From the NCBI RefSeq assembly GCF_017876755.1, contig NZ_JAGIOO010000001.1, positions 8,045,786 through 8,109,785 of the forward strand: DNA of 64,000 nt, written 5' to 3'. The notes under the pieces were generated by a model, which was not told where the DNA came from, made no database searches, and was given only the letters and a program-made list of their open reading frames with translations. The number at the start of each line of letters is the position of its first letter. Position 1 is the stretch's first letter. Both the position numbers and the translations under genes were made by a program. The stretch is from Crossiella equi (GTDB lineage Bacteria > Actinomycetota > Actinomycetes > Mycobacteriales > Pseudonocardiaceae). Below, piece by piece: positions 1 through 7,518 of this stretch.

Positions 1-653
1 ATCTCCGCCAACTTCGGTGCCGCCGACGAATGGCCCGAGATCCCCCCGCGCCGTCCAGCGCGCCCCGTGCGAGATCGGCGCGGTCGCCCCGGTGGCGTGG
101 ACCGCGGGCCCAGTCCGCCGACCTGGGTGCGTCGAGGTGACCTCGCCCGGACAGCCTGCCGGGTCGGGGCTCGGGAGCGGGCGCCTCCGCCACCTCGCCG
201 CGCAGGCGCCTCGCAGTGTCGCCCATCGAGCGAACGCGAGCGGGAAAGCGAGTGACGGCAAGGAGGTGATGCCAGGAGGGGCGCGGCGCCGAGGCAGGCA
301 TGAGTCTTCTGTGGACAGTCGCCCCACGTGGCCGCCGGCAAGTCACCCACGGGCAACACCGGCCCGCGTCTCGTGACGCGATCCAGGCGACACGTCCCAG
401 CACGGGCTCGCGGCTCCGCCGCCACCGAGGCCTTCCAGCGCGAGTTCGCGTCCCCCTTCCGGCAGCTGAGTCCGATCCGCCCGCCACAGTCCCACGCTGC
501 GGCGGGCATCGGATTGCCCAGGGAGAACCGAGGTGGGCCCACCTCGAACATCTTGCAGTGCTGGGAACAGAAAAATTGAGTGAGTCGTTATCAACAATGC
601 AGGGCGGGCAGACCGCCGATCCCGACTCGAATGGTGCGGAAGGAGCCTGTGAC
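1..653. other. Region with no confident gene upstream of hsp20
   Basis: No reading frame here has a recognisable protein. The forward frame from base 1 stays open to 255 and could be the tail of a gene beginning outside the window, but its translation is Arg/Pro-rich and looks non-coding after the first 15 codons. A good Shine-Dalgarno-like AAGGAGG at 260-266 lies just ahead of an ATG at 269 that opens only a 35-codon basic frame ending at 376, which I do not call as a gene. The last 80 bases hold the likely hsp20 promoter and operator. Confidence 0.4.
575..595. promoter_or_regulatory. HAIR-like inverted repeat (possible HspR operator)
   Basis: ATTGAGT, seven bases, then TATCAAC. The core TTGA-N11-TCAA matches the spacing of the HspR-associated inverted repeat (CTTGAGT-N7-ACTCAAG), with a good left and a weaker right half. 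It lies about 60 bases upstream of the hsp20 start, in an unusually A/T-rich patch, where an HspR operator would be expected. Binding is inferred; no hspR gene is in the window. Confidence 0.4.
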
Positions 654-1085
654 ATGTTGATGCGTACCGACCCGTTCCGTGAGCTCGACCGGCTGACCCA
701 GCAGATCTTCGGTCCCAACGGGACCCCGACCCGCCCGGCGGCGATGCCGATGGACGCCTACCGCGCCGGGGACGAGTACGTGGTGGCCTTCGACCTGCCC
801 GGTGTGCACCCGGACTCGATCGACCTGGACGTCGAGCAGAACGTGCTCACCGTCAAGGCCGAACGTCCCGGCCCGGCCGCCGACGGCGTCGAGTACCAGG
901 CCGCCGAACGGCCCCGCGGCGTGTTCAGCCGACAGCTTTTCCTGGGCGAGGCCCTGGACGCCGAACACATCCAGGCCAACTACGAGGCCGGTGTGCTGAC
1001 GCTGCGGATCCCGGTCGCCGAGCGCGCCAAGCCCCGCAAGATCGCCATCAGCGCCAGCAGCGACGCCAAGCGGATCAAAGCCTGA
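654..1085 (+). CDS. Hsp20 / alpha-crystallin small heat-shock protein
   Basis: A 143-residue small heat-shock protein, an ATP-independent holdase that binds unfolding proteins in the cytoplasm. The start is the ATG preceded by GGAAGGAG eight bases upstream; the frame is open further upstream but without similarity. The N-terminus [20 protein letters not shown] is typical of actinobacterial Hsp18/Hsp20. The alpha-crystallin domain (about 40-130) includes the conserved VAFDLPGV segment and ends in the GVLTLRIPV strand. It is probably the first gene of a short stress operon with two unknown proteins and a J-domain protein. An HspR-like operator lies just upstream. Confidence 0.93.
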   Translation: MLMRTDPFRELDRLTQQIFGPNGTPTRPAAMPMDAYRAGDEYVVAFDLPGVHPDSIDLDVEQNVLTVKAERPGPAADGVEYQAAERPRGVFSRQLFLGEALDAEHIQANYEAGVLTLRIPVAERAKPRKIAISASSDAKRIKA

Positions 1086-1251
1086 CCAGACCAACCCCCG
1101 CCACCCCGGAGGACAGACCCGTTCTCCGGGGCCAGGCCGGAACCGGTGCTGGACGAGACCCGGGACGCGCCGACACCGACCAACGGCGCGTTGGTGGACA
1201 TTCCCGCCGACCTGCGGGCACCACACGGTTGAACGAGAAGGGAGAATCGCG

Positions 1252-1470
1252 ATGAGCTTGGACAAGCCGTGGAACGACGTGGTCGATCAACTCCGCCCGG
1301 CCCGGCCCGATCTCGATTCCTCCGACGACGATCGCCTCGACGACGAACTCGTCGCGGAGCCGGTCACCGAGCCGATCGAGGTCATCGAGGCCGACCCGGC
1401 CGATGTCGCCGACCAGCGCCGCATCGTGCCACTGCCCGACGACCGCCTCGACGAACAGCCGTGGCCCTGA
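1252..1470 (+). CDS. Small acidic hypothetical protein
   Basis: A 72-residue, very acidic protein starting MSLDKPWNDVVDQL, with runs of Asp/Glu and no membrane segment. AAGGGAG lies eight bases before the ATG. I do not recognise a family. It follows hsp20 by about 165 bases and precedes another unknown gene and a J-domain gene on the same strand. A role linked to heat shock is suggested by context only. Confidence 0.6.
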   Translation: MSLDKPWNDVVDQLRPARPDLDSSDDDRLDDELVAEPVTEPIEVIEADPADVADQRRIVPLPDDRLDEQPWP

Positions 1471-1489
1471 CCGCGGGCGAGGTGCGGCA

Positions 1490-1939
1490 ATGCGCAATTC
1501 CCGGCCACGATCGTCGTCATCCGCGGCGAGCACCCTCACCGAAGCGCTCAACACGGCCACCCGCGCCGTCGAACAGACTGTGCGAGAACGTGTGGAATCG
1601 GACAAGTCACCCCGTCCCGACACCGTGTGTGCCGAAACCTGGCAGCTGCTCCACCTCCTCGGGGCACTCGGCGACCTGACCACCACGCTGGCGCCCCACG
1701 TCGGCAGCTTCCCGCAGCGCTACCAGCTGCGCACCGGCGACGACACCGACCCGGCCCAGCACATCGCGCACGCCTGCCGGGACCTGGCCGCGCTACGGCA
1801 CGCCCTCGATGACGGTCAGCGCGCCGCTCGCGAGATCTACACCGCGCTGAGCCGCCTGAACGCCATGCTCCCCTTGGATGGCCGAAGTCCCCAGCCGCCC
1901 GGGGAGGCGCACCGCACTCCCCGTGGCGAGAAGGGCTGA
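1490..1939 (+). CDS. Hypothetical helical protein between hsp20 and J-domain genes
   Basis: About 149 residues from the ATG after GAGGTG; the open frame extends upstream to 1403 but would overlap the previous gene. The N-terminus is Ser/Arg-rich, and residues 15-140 look mainly helical (LTEALNTATRAVEQTV, DLAALRHALDDGQRAAREIY). There is no signal peptide and no recognised domain. It ends three bases before the J-domain start, so the two are probably translated together. A co-chaperone or adaptor role would be inference from position alone. Confidence 0.6.
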   Translation: MRNSRPRSSSSAASTLTEALNTATRAVEQTVRERVESDKSPRPDTVCAETWQLLHLLGALGDLTTTLAPHVGSFPQRYQLRTGDDTDPAQHIAHACRDLAALRHALDDGQRAAREIYTALSRLNAMLPLDGRSPQPPGEAHRTPRGEKG

Positions 1940-1942
1940 GCG

Positions 1943-2287
1943 ATGCCGCCCTCGGCTTCCCCACCGCCGCGCGATCCCCACCAGACACTCGGCGTCACCC
2001 GTGCGGCCACGTCCGCCGAGATCGCCGCCGCCTACCGGGCCCTGGTTCGCGCCCTGCACCCCGACACCCAGCACGAATCCGCCGACCCCGCACGCCTGGC
2101 CGAGGTCCTCGCCGCACACACCCTGCTGCGCGACCCGCCCCACCGGACCACCTACGACACACAGCATCCGGTGGCCGCGCCACCGCCAGCTCCCGCGTCC
2201 ACGTCGATCCTGGCCCGGATGCATCCAGACCGTCCACATCGGCCACCCGACATCCGTGTCGGCCCGGTCCGCCACCATCGCGAATGA
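1943..2287 (+). CDS. J-domain (DnaJ-like) protein
   Basis: A 114-residue protein with an N-terminal J domain (about residues 10-75): DPHQTLGVTRAATSAEIAAAYRALV, then the diagnostic HPD tripeptide in ALHPDTQ, then a degenerate helix IV. J domains stimulate Hsp70 ATPase; no dnaK is in the window, so any partner must be encoded elsewhere. The C-terminal 40 residues are Pro-rich and lack the Gly/Phe and zinc-finger regions of true DnaJ. It starts three bases after the upstream stop, as in an operon. Confidence 0.75.
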   Translation: MPPSASPPPRDPHQTLGVTRAATSAEIAAAYRALVRALHPDTQHESADPARLAEVLAAHTLLRDPPHRTTYDTQHPVAAPPPAPASTSILARMHPDRPHRPPDIRVGPVRHHRE

Positions 2288-2676
2288 CCACACCGTCACC
2301 GAGGCTGGCCGCCGGACTCTCGGCTCCGCGGCGATGCCTGGTGGCCAACAGCGCCTACACCGAGCGAGGATCGCCCGATCAGCCGCAAGCACAGGAGCGG
2401 CACCTCTGTCATCACACGGGCCGGTCCAGCCCGCCGAACCGACACGGTCCTGGTTCGTGGCCTGTCCCGCAGCCTTGGCCGGGCCGGCCTCGGGGGGCGG
2501 CACGCCCCAGCCGATGAGCTCACCTGGGGACATGTCGTCAACGAGCTCAGACGGTTCGTCTGCTGGAGACGAGGTGGTGGCAGTGCGGTGGCCTCTCCGT
2601 GCGTTCTGCGGGGCAGGCCTGAGGCCGTCGTCGTCCCGGGTTGCCGTAGGTGCGAAGTTTCCTACTCTTGATCATC
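2288..2676. other. Intergenic region, no confident gene
   Basis: About 390 bases between the J-domain gene and the flavoprotein gene. Overlapping open frames occur on both strands but none has recognisable protein character or a convincing ribosome binding site. The promoter of the flavoprotein gene probably lies in the last 100 bases. Confidence 0.5.
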
Positions 2677-4458
2677 GTGACCTCCCCGCAGTTCGACCCG
2701 GCCATCGACCTGGCCACCCTGCGCGCCCGCTACCGCGCCGAACGGGACCGCCGCCTCCGCCCGCCGGACGCCGAGAAGTACACCCCGGCCGACGAGGGCG
2801 AGTTCGCCTTCTACGCCGATGACCCCTACGCCGTGCCGCTCACCCGCGAACCCGTGCACGACCGGGTCGAGGCCCTGGTGCTCGGCGGCGGACTGGGTGG
2901 CCTGGTCGCGGCCGCCCGCCTGCGCCAGGCCGGGCTGGAGCGCATCCGCGTGATCGAGCGGGGCGGTGACTTCGGCGGCACCTGGTACTGGAACCGCTTC
3001 CCCGGGGTGCACTGCGACATCGAGTCCTACGTCTACCTGCCGCTGCTGGAGGAGCTGCGCACCGTCCCGGCGTGGAAGTACTCGCCGGGGGAGGAGATCC
3101 GCCAGCACTGCATGGCCATCGGCCGGCACTTCGACCTCTACCGCGACGCCTGTTTCCAGACCTCGGTCACCGAGCTGCGCTGGGAGGAGGACACCGGGGA
3201 GTGGTTGGTCCGGACCAACCGGGACGACCGCATCCGCGCCCGCTTCGTCGTGGTGACCAACGGCAACCTCGACCGCCCGAAACTGCCGAACATCCCCGGC
3301 GTCAAGGACTTCCGCGGCCACACCTTCCACACCAGCCGCTGGGACCACGCCTACACCGGCCCCGGCCTGGCCAACCTGGCGGACAAGCGGGTCGGCATCA
3401 TCGGCACCGGCGCCACCGCGGTCCAGGTGGTCCCGCACCTGGCCGCCGCCTCGGCCCGGCTGACCGTCTTCCAGCGCACCCCGTCCTCAGTGGACGTCCG
3501 TGGCAACCGGCGCACCGACCCGGCCTGGGCGGCCTCGCTGTCCCCGGGCTGGCAACGCGAACGCCGCGACAACTTCCTCGCCCTGGTCAGCGGCGGGCAC
3601 GCCGAACCGGACCTGGTCGCCGACGGTTGGACCGCGAGCGCCGCGCTGCTGCGCACGATGACCGCGGGCCTGTCCCACGCCGACCTGGACCCGGCCGAAC
3701 GCGCCCGCATCGAGGAGCTGGCCGACGCCGCCAAGATGAACGAGATCCGCGCCCGGGTCGACGCCCTGGTCACCGACCCGGCCACCGCCGAACTGCTCAA
3801 ACCCTGGTACCGCTACGCCTGCAAGCGCCCGACCTTCAGCGACGAGTACCTGCAATCCTTCAACCGCCCGAACGTCACCCTGGTCGACACCGCCGACCAC
3901 GGCGGCGTGACCGGGCTGACCGAGACCGGCGTGCTGGTGGGCGAACGGGAGTACGAACTGGACTGCCTGGTCTTCGCCACCGGCTTCTCGTTGGGCACCT
4001 CGGACGTGCGCACGGGCCGAGTCCCGGTGCACGGCCGCACCGGCACCCTGCTGGAGCACTGGGCGCACGGCCCGCGCTCCCTGCACGGCCTGTACAGCCA
4101 CGGCTTCCCCAACCTCTTCCACCTGGGCGGCCTGCAGAGCGCGGCCTCGGTCAACTACGCCCACATCCTGGACGAGCAGGCCACCCACCTGGCCGAGATC
4201 GTGGGCGAGGCCCGCAAACGCGGCGCCCGGTGGGTGGAGCCGAGCGCGGCCGCCGAGGACGCCTGGCTGGCCACGATCCAGTCCAACGCCCAGGACAACC
4301 TCGCCTACCAGTCCGACTGCACACCCGGCTACTACAACAACGAGGGCCACCCGATCCCGTTCGCGGTCCTCTACGGCCCTGGCGCAGCGGCCTTCCACAC
4401 CCTGTTGCGCGAATGGCGTGAGGGCGACGGCCTGGCCGAGGTCTTGGTGACCGACTAA
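2677..4458 (+). CDS. Flavin-containing (Baeyer-Villiger type) monooxygenase
   Basis: About 593 residues; GTG at 2677 (protein begins [12 protein letters not shown]) is preferred over the GTG at 2650. It has an FAD dinucleotide-binding motif GGGLGG near residue 70, the Baeyer-Villiger signature F-x-G-x3-H-x3-W-D ([12 protein letters not shown]) near residue 205, and an NADPH motif GTGATA near residue 240. The length and the N-terminal extension fit type I Baeyer-Villiger monooxygenases, which turn ketones into esters or lactones using NADPH and oxygen. The substrate cannot be deduced. The stop codon TAA overlaps the left end of an IS630-family element. Without the insertion the codon would read TAG at the same position, so the protein is intact. 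Confidence 0.88.
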   Translation: MTSPQFDPAIDLATLRARYRAERDRRLRPPDAEKYTPADEGEFAFYADDPYAVPLTREPVHDRVEALVLGGGLGGLVAAARLRQAGLERIRVIERGGDFGGTWYWNRFPGVHCDIESYVYLPLLEELRTVPAWKYSPGEEIRQHCMAIGRHFDLYRDACFQTSVTELRWEEDTGEWLVRTNRDDRIRARFVVVTNGNLDRPKLPNIPGVKDFRGHTFHTSRWDHAYTGPGLANLADKRVGIIGTGATAVQVVPHLAAASARLTVFQRTPSSVDVRGNRRTDPAWAASLSPGWQRERRDNFLALVSGGHAEPDLVADGWTASAALLRTMTAGLSHADLDPAERARIEELADAAKMNEIRARVDALVTDPATAELLKPWYRYACKRPTFSDEYLQSFNRPNVTLVDTADHGGVTGLTETGVLVGEREYELDCLVFATGFSLGTSDVRTGRVPVHGRTGTLLEHWAHGPRSLHGLYSHGFPNLFHLGGLQSAASVNYAHILDEQATHLAEIVGEARKRGARWVEPSAAAEDAWLATIQSNAQDNLAYQSDCTPGYYNNEGHPIPFAVLYGPGAAAFHTLLREWREGDGLAEVLVTD

Positions 4459-5618
4459 GCACCTGGCCAGAAGTGGTGTCTGTAACTCGCCTGAGTTGAC
4501 CTTGCCGCGAACGTGAAGAGCCTCGCCGTGTTGGATTCGGTTACCACACCAGACTCCACCACGACGAGGCCTCCACCAGTATGCGCCCCGCGCATGTCTA
4601 CGCCGATCTGACCCCCGCCCAGCACCACGAACTGCTCACCGCGCTACACGGGCCGTGGCGGGTCGCCGCCCGCATCGTCATCGTGCTGCTGTCCGCATCC
4701 GGGATGAGCGCTCCCGAGATCGCCGAACTCCTGCACTACGAGCCGGTCACGGTACGCCGCTGGATCGCACGACACAGCCGCGAGGGCATCACAGGACTAC
4801 CCGACCGGCCCCGTAGCGGACGCCCCCGCCTGGGCAGCCCCCGGCTCGGGCACCGCATCCGCACCCTGCTGCACACCCCGAAAGCCTGGACCACCGCCCG
4901 CCTCTGGCGTGCGGCTGGACGCCCGGCGATGAGCCTGCGCACCTTCTACCGAAGGCTGCGCGAGCAAGCCCAGTGGCGCCGCCCCCGCCTGATCGCCAAA
5001 GGAGACCCCGGCCACGACACGATCTGTGCCGACATCCGCGCCCGCATCCACGCGCTCCCGGCTGGATCGGTCGTGCTGGCCGAGGATGAGACCCATATCG
5101 ACCTGCTGCCCAGGGTCCGCGCCTGCTGGATGCCCACCGGCCTGCGACACCACCTCCTCACCCCCGGCACCAACATCCGCCGCACCGTGCACGGCGCGCT
5201 CAACCTCGCCACCGGCGCCTGGCACCACCACATCTCCGTCCGCAACGTCTCGGTGGTCTTCTGCTACTTCCTCGGCCTGCTGCTCACCGCCTACCCCGAC
5301 GCACCGGTCGTGGCCGTCATCTGTGACAACGGCGCCACCCATCACAGCGGTATCACCCGACGGTGGCTGGCCAAACATCCCCGCCTCATGCTCATCCAGG
5401 GCGCCAGATACAGCCCGCAGGACAACCCCGTGGAACGGGTCTGGGCCGGACTCAAACAGTGGATCTCCAACACCGCGGTCGCCACCATGGCCGACCGCCT
5501 ACGCCAAACCCACGCCTACTTCCGTAACCGGACCGACGAGCAGATGCTCACCACCGCCGCGCCCTGGACCTCACCCTGGCTGCCCGAGGGTTACGGACAA
5601 GACTTGTGATCACCTGCT
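4458..5618 (+). mobile_element. IS630-family insertion sequence
   Basis: About 1.16 kb bounded by TA dinucleotides (4456-4457 and 5619-5620), the expected IS630/Tc1 target duplication. The ends are imperfect inverted repeats of about 29 bases: the left begins AGCACCTGG and the right, read inward, begins AGCAGGTGATC. Both continue through AAGT..TGTC.GTAAC, with roughly 21 of 29 positions matching. One intact transposase gene fills the element. It sits exactly at the stop codon of the upstream monooxygenase. Confidence 0.85.
4581..5609 (+). CDS. IS630-family transposase
   Basis: 342 residues. An N-terminal helix-turn-helix (about 35-80: GMSAPEIAELLHYEPVTVRRW) is followed by a winged-helix segment and a DDE nuclease domain. 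The catalytic acids are visible in LAEDETHIDLLP, in VICDNGATHHS, and in SPQDNPVERVW. The gene is intact and in one frame, unlike many IS630 members that need frameshifting, so the element may still be mobile. Confidence 0.93.
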   Translation: MRPAHVYADLTPAQHHELLTALHGPWRVAARIVIVLLSASGMSAPEIAELLHYEPVTVRRWIARHSREGITGLPDRPRSGRPRLGSPRLGHRIRTLLHTPKAWTTARLWRAAGRPAMSLRTFYRRLREQAQWRRPRLIAKGDPGHDTICADIRARIHALPAGSVVLAEDETHIDLLPRVRACWMPTGLRHHLLTPGTNIRRTVHGALNLATGAWHHHISVRNVSVVFCYFLGLLLTAYPDAPVVAVICDNGATHHSGITRRWLAKHPRLMLIQGARYSPQDNPVERVWAGLKQWISNTAVATMADRLRQTHAYFRNRTDEQMLTTAAPWTSPWLPEGYGQDL

Positions 5619-5746
5619 TAGCTGGCGCTGGGCGCGGTGAGCTGCCGCACGGCGTCGACAACCGTGCGGCAGCCCGCGTACTTGGTCAGGTCGTCGGCGT
5701 CGATGGGGACGGACGAGAAGCCGAGAGTGTCGACGGGCTGCGTGCG
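5618..5746 (-). pseudogene. Possible C-terminal gene remnant, reverse strand
   Basis: Reading leftward, the last 40 codons before the IS630 boundary (VDTLGFSSVPIDADDL ... VVDAVRQLTAPSAS) have almost pure G/C third positions and protein-like composition. Upstream the frame loses this character. It ends on the same TA dinucleotide as the monooxygenase, so this may be the tail of a once-convergent neighbour. The family is not recognised. Confidence 0.3.
5641..5673. terminator. Hairpin, probable terminator separated from its gene by IS630
   Basis: A perfect 12-bp stem, GCTGCCGCACGG and its complement, with a nine-base loop. Before the IS630 insertion it would have lain about 20 bases after the monooxygenase stop codon, a normal terminator position. 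There is no U-tract, as is common in actinomycetes. It could also be chance structure within a gene remnant. Confidence 0.4.
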
Positions 5747-5965
5747 CTCGTGTGGGAGCGGCATGAGCAGGCCGAGGGCACCGGTCAGGGGGACTACGAG
5801 GCCTTCGGGGAGACGGACCAGCGGTTCAGGGAGACCTGTCGCGACGCGATGGAGTTGACGCAGCACTTCATCGCCAACCCGGCCGTCCGGCTGGATGTGA
5901 GCGCGGCGGAGAGGATCGGGCAAGAGTCCAGGAGGTTTGCGCAGGCTGGTCACTTGTTCGATTGA
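5745..5965 (+). pseudogene. Possible C-terminal gene remnant, forward strand
   Basis: A forward frame encodes about 73 residues with coding-like third positions (WERHEQAEGTGQGDYEAFG ... AAERIGQESRRFAQAGHLFD, stop at 5965). It looks like the helical end of a larger protein. No start codon or ribosome binding site with similarity precedes it. Together with the reverse-strand remnant it suggests a decayed junction between the IS and the molybdoenzyme operon. Confidence 0.3.
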
Positions 5966-6004
5966 TTGCATGGGGAGGTCTCCGCACGCAGAGAGGACGT
6001 CCCC

Positions 6005-6538
6005 ATGCCCGGCAACCACCACACCGAGCTGTCCCTGCAGGTCAACGGCACCACGCACCGCCTACGTGTGGACAACCGCAGCACCCTGCTGGACACCCTG
6101 CGCGAGAGCCTGGGACACACCGGCCCGAAGAAGGGCTGTGACCACGGCCAGTGCGGAGCGTGCACCGTGCTGGTCGACGGCAGGCGGGTGCTGGCCTGCC
6201 TGACCCTGGCGGTGGCCGCCGACGGTGAGCGGGTCACCACCGTGGAGGGTCTGGCGCGGGACGGGAAACCGCGCGCGATCCAGGAGGCGTTCGTGCGGTT
6301 GGACGGGTTCCAGTGCGGTTTCTGCACTTCGGGGCAGCTGTGTTCGGCGGTTGGGGTGCTGGCCGAGCACCGGCAGGGGTGGCCCAGCGCGGTCACCGAG
6401 GACGTCTCGCCCGATCACCGGCCGGTGCTGGACGAGGCGGAGGTGCGCGAGCGGCTCAGCGGGAACCTGTGCCGTTGTGGCGCGCATCCCGCCATCGTGC
6501 GGGCCGTGCTGGAAAGCGTTTCCAAGGAGTCCTCCTGA
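6005..6538 (+). CDS. 2Fe-2S subunit of a xanthine dehydrogenase-family oxidoreductase
   Basis: 177 residues from the ATG at 6005 (GAGAGG upstream). The N-terminal plant-type ferredoxin domain has CDHGQCGACTVLVDG followed by a fourth Cys. The C-terminal [2Fe-2S]-binding domain has CGFCTSGQ and NLCRCGAH, the pattern of the small subunit of CoxS/PaoA/XdhC-type enzymes. It passes electrons from the molybdenum centre to the FAD subunit. No Tat signal is present on this subunit. Its stop overlaps the next start (TGATG), so translation is coupled. Confidence 0.94.
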   Translation: MPGNHHTELSLQVNGTTHRLRVDNRSTLLDTLRESLGHTGPKKGCDHGQCGACTVLVDGRRVLACLTLAVAADGERVTTVEGLARDGKPRAIQEAFVRLDGFQCGFCTSGQLCSAVGVLAEHRQGWPSAVTEDVSPDHRPVLDEAEVRERLSGNLCRCGAHPAIVRAVLESVSKESS

Positions 6539-7518
6539 TGCGCCAGTTCAGCTACGAACGCGTTGACAAGGTCGCCGAGGCCGTTGCCGCTGGCGCGCGC
6601 GGGGCGACCTTTCTCGGCGGCGGCACCAACCTGGTCGATCTCATGAAGCTTGGTGTGGCGACTCCTGGCGAGTTGGTGGACGTGCGTCGTCTGCCGCTGT
6701 CCGGTGTGCGTTTGACCGGCGGTGACCTGGGCATCGGCGCCACCACCACGAACAGTGACGCCGCCGCCCACCCCGAGATCCGCCGCCGCTTCCCCGCGTT
6801 GACCCAGGCGATCCTGGCCGGTGCCTCCGGACAGATCCGCAACATGGCCACAATCGGCGGGAACCTGTTGCAACGCAACCGATGCGGCTACTTCACCGAC
6901 CTGTCCCAGCCCTGCAACAAGCGTGCCCCGGGCGGTGGCTGCCCGGCGCGGGAGGGGGTGCACCACAACCACGCCATCCTCGGCGCCTCCGAGCACTGCG
7001 TGGCCACGCACGCCTCCGACATGGCCGTGGCACTGACCGCCTTCGACGCCGTCGTGCGCTACCGGACGCCCGCCGGGCTCAGCGAGGTACCCCTGGTGGA
7101 CTTCTACCCGCCTGTCGGTGACACCCCGCAGCGCGAGACCGTGCTGCCACCCGGCGCGCTGATCACCGAGATCCACCTGCCCGCACTGCCCGTGGCCCGC
7201 AACTCCCGGTACCGCAAGGTCCGCGAACGCGCCTCCTACGCCTTCGCCACCGTCTCGGTGGCCGCCGCCCTGGACGTGCACCGCGGCCAGGTCCGCGACG
7301 TGCGCCTGGCCCTGGGCGGCGTGGCCTCCCGGCCCTGGCGGGCACTTGCCGCCGAGACCGTCCTGCGCGGGGGCCCGGCCACCCCCGACCGGTTCCGGCT
7401 GGCCGCCCAGGCCGAGCTCGCCGCGGCGACACCGCTGGCGCACAACGGTTACAAGGTGACCTTGGCGCGCAACCTCATCCAGGCCGTGCTCACCGACCTC
7501 GCCCGGAGCGCCGCATGA
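6538..7518 (+). CDS. FAD-binding subunit of a xanthine dehydrogenase-family oxidoreductase
   Basis: 326 residues, starting at the ATG overlapping the previous stop. The FAD-binding PCMH domain shows LGGGTNLVDLMKLG and ASGQIRNMATIGGNLLQRNRC. The C-terminal CO-dehydrogenase flavoprotein domain follows. Several Cys in the inserted loop (RCGYF, QPCNK, GGGCP, SEHCV) resemble the extra [4Fe-4S] site of the YagS/PaoB type. The stop overlaps the ATG of the molybdenum subunit. Confidence 0.93.
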   Translation: MRQFSYERVDKVAEAVAAGARGATFLGGGTNLVDLMKLGVATPGELVDVRRLPLSGVRLTGGDLGIGATTTNSDAAAHPEIRRRFPALTQAILAGASGQIRNMATIGGNLLQRNRCGYFTDLSQPCNKRAPGGGCPAREGVHHNHAILGASEHCVATHASDMAVALTAFDAVVRYRTPAGLSEVPLVDFYPPVGDTPQRETVLPPGALITEIHLPALPVARNSRYRKVRERASYAFATVSVAAALDVHRGQVRDVRLALGGVASRPWRALAAETVLRGGPATPDRFRLAAQAELAAATPLAHNGYKVTLARNLIQAVLTDLARSAA

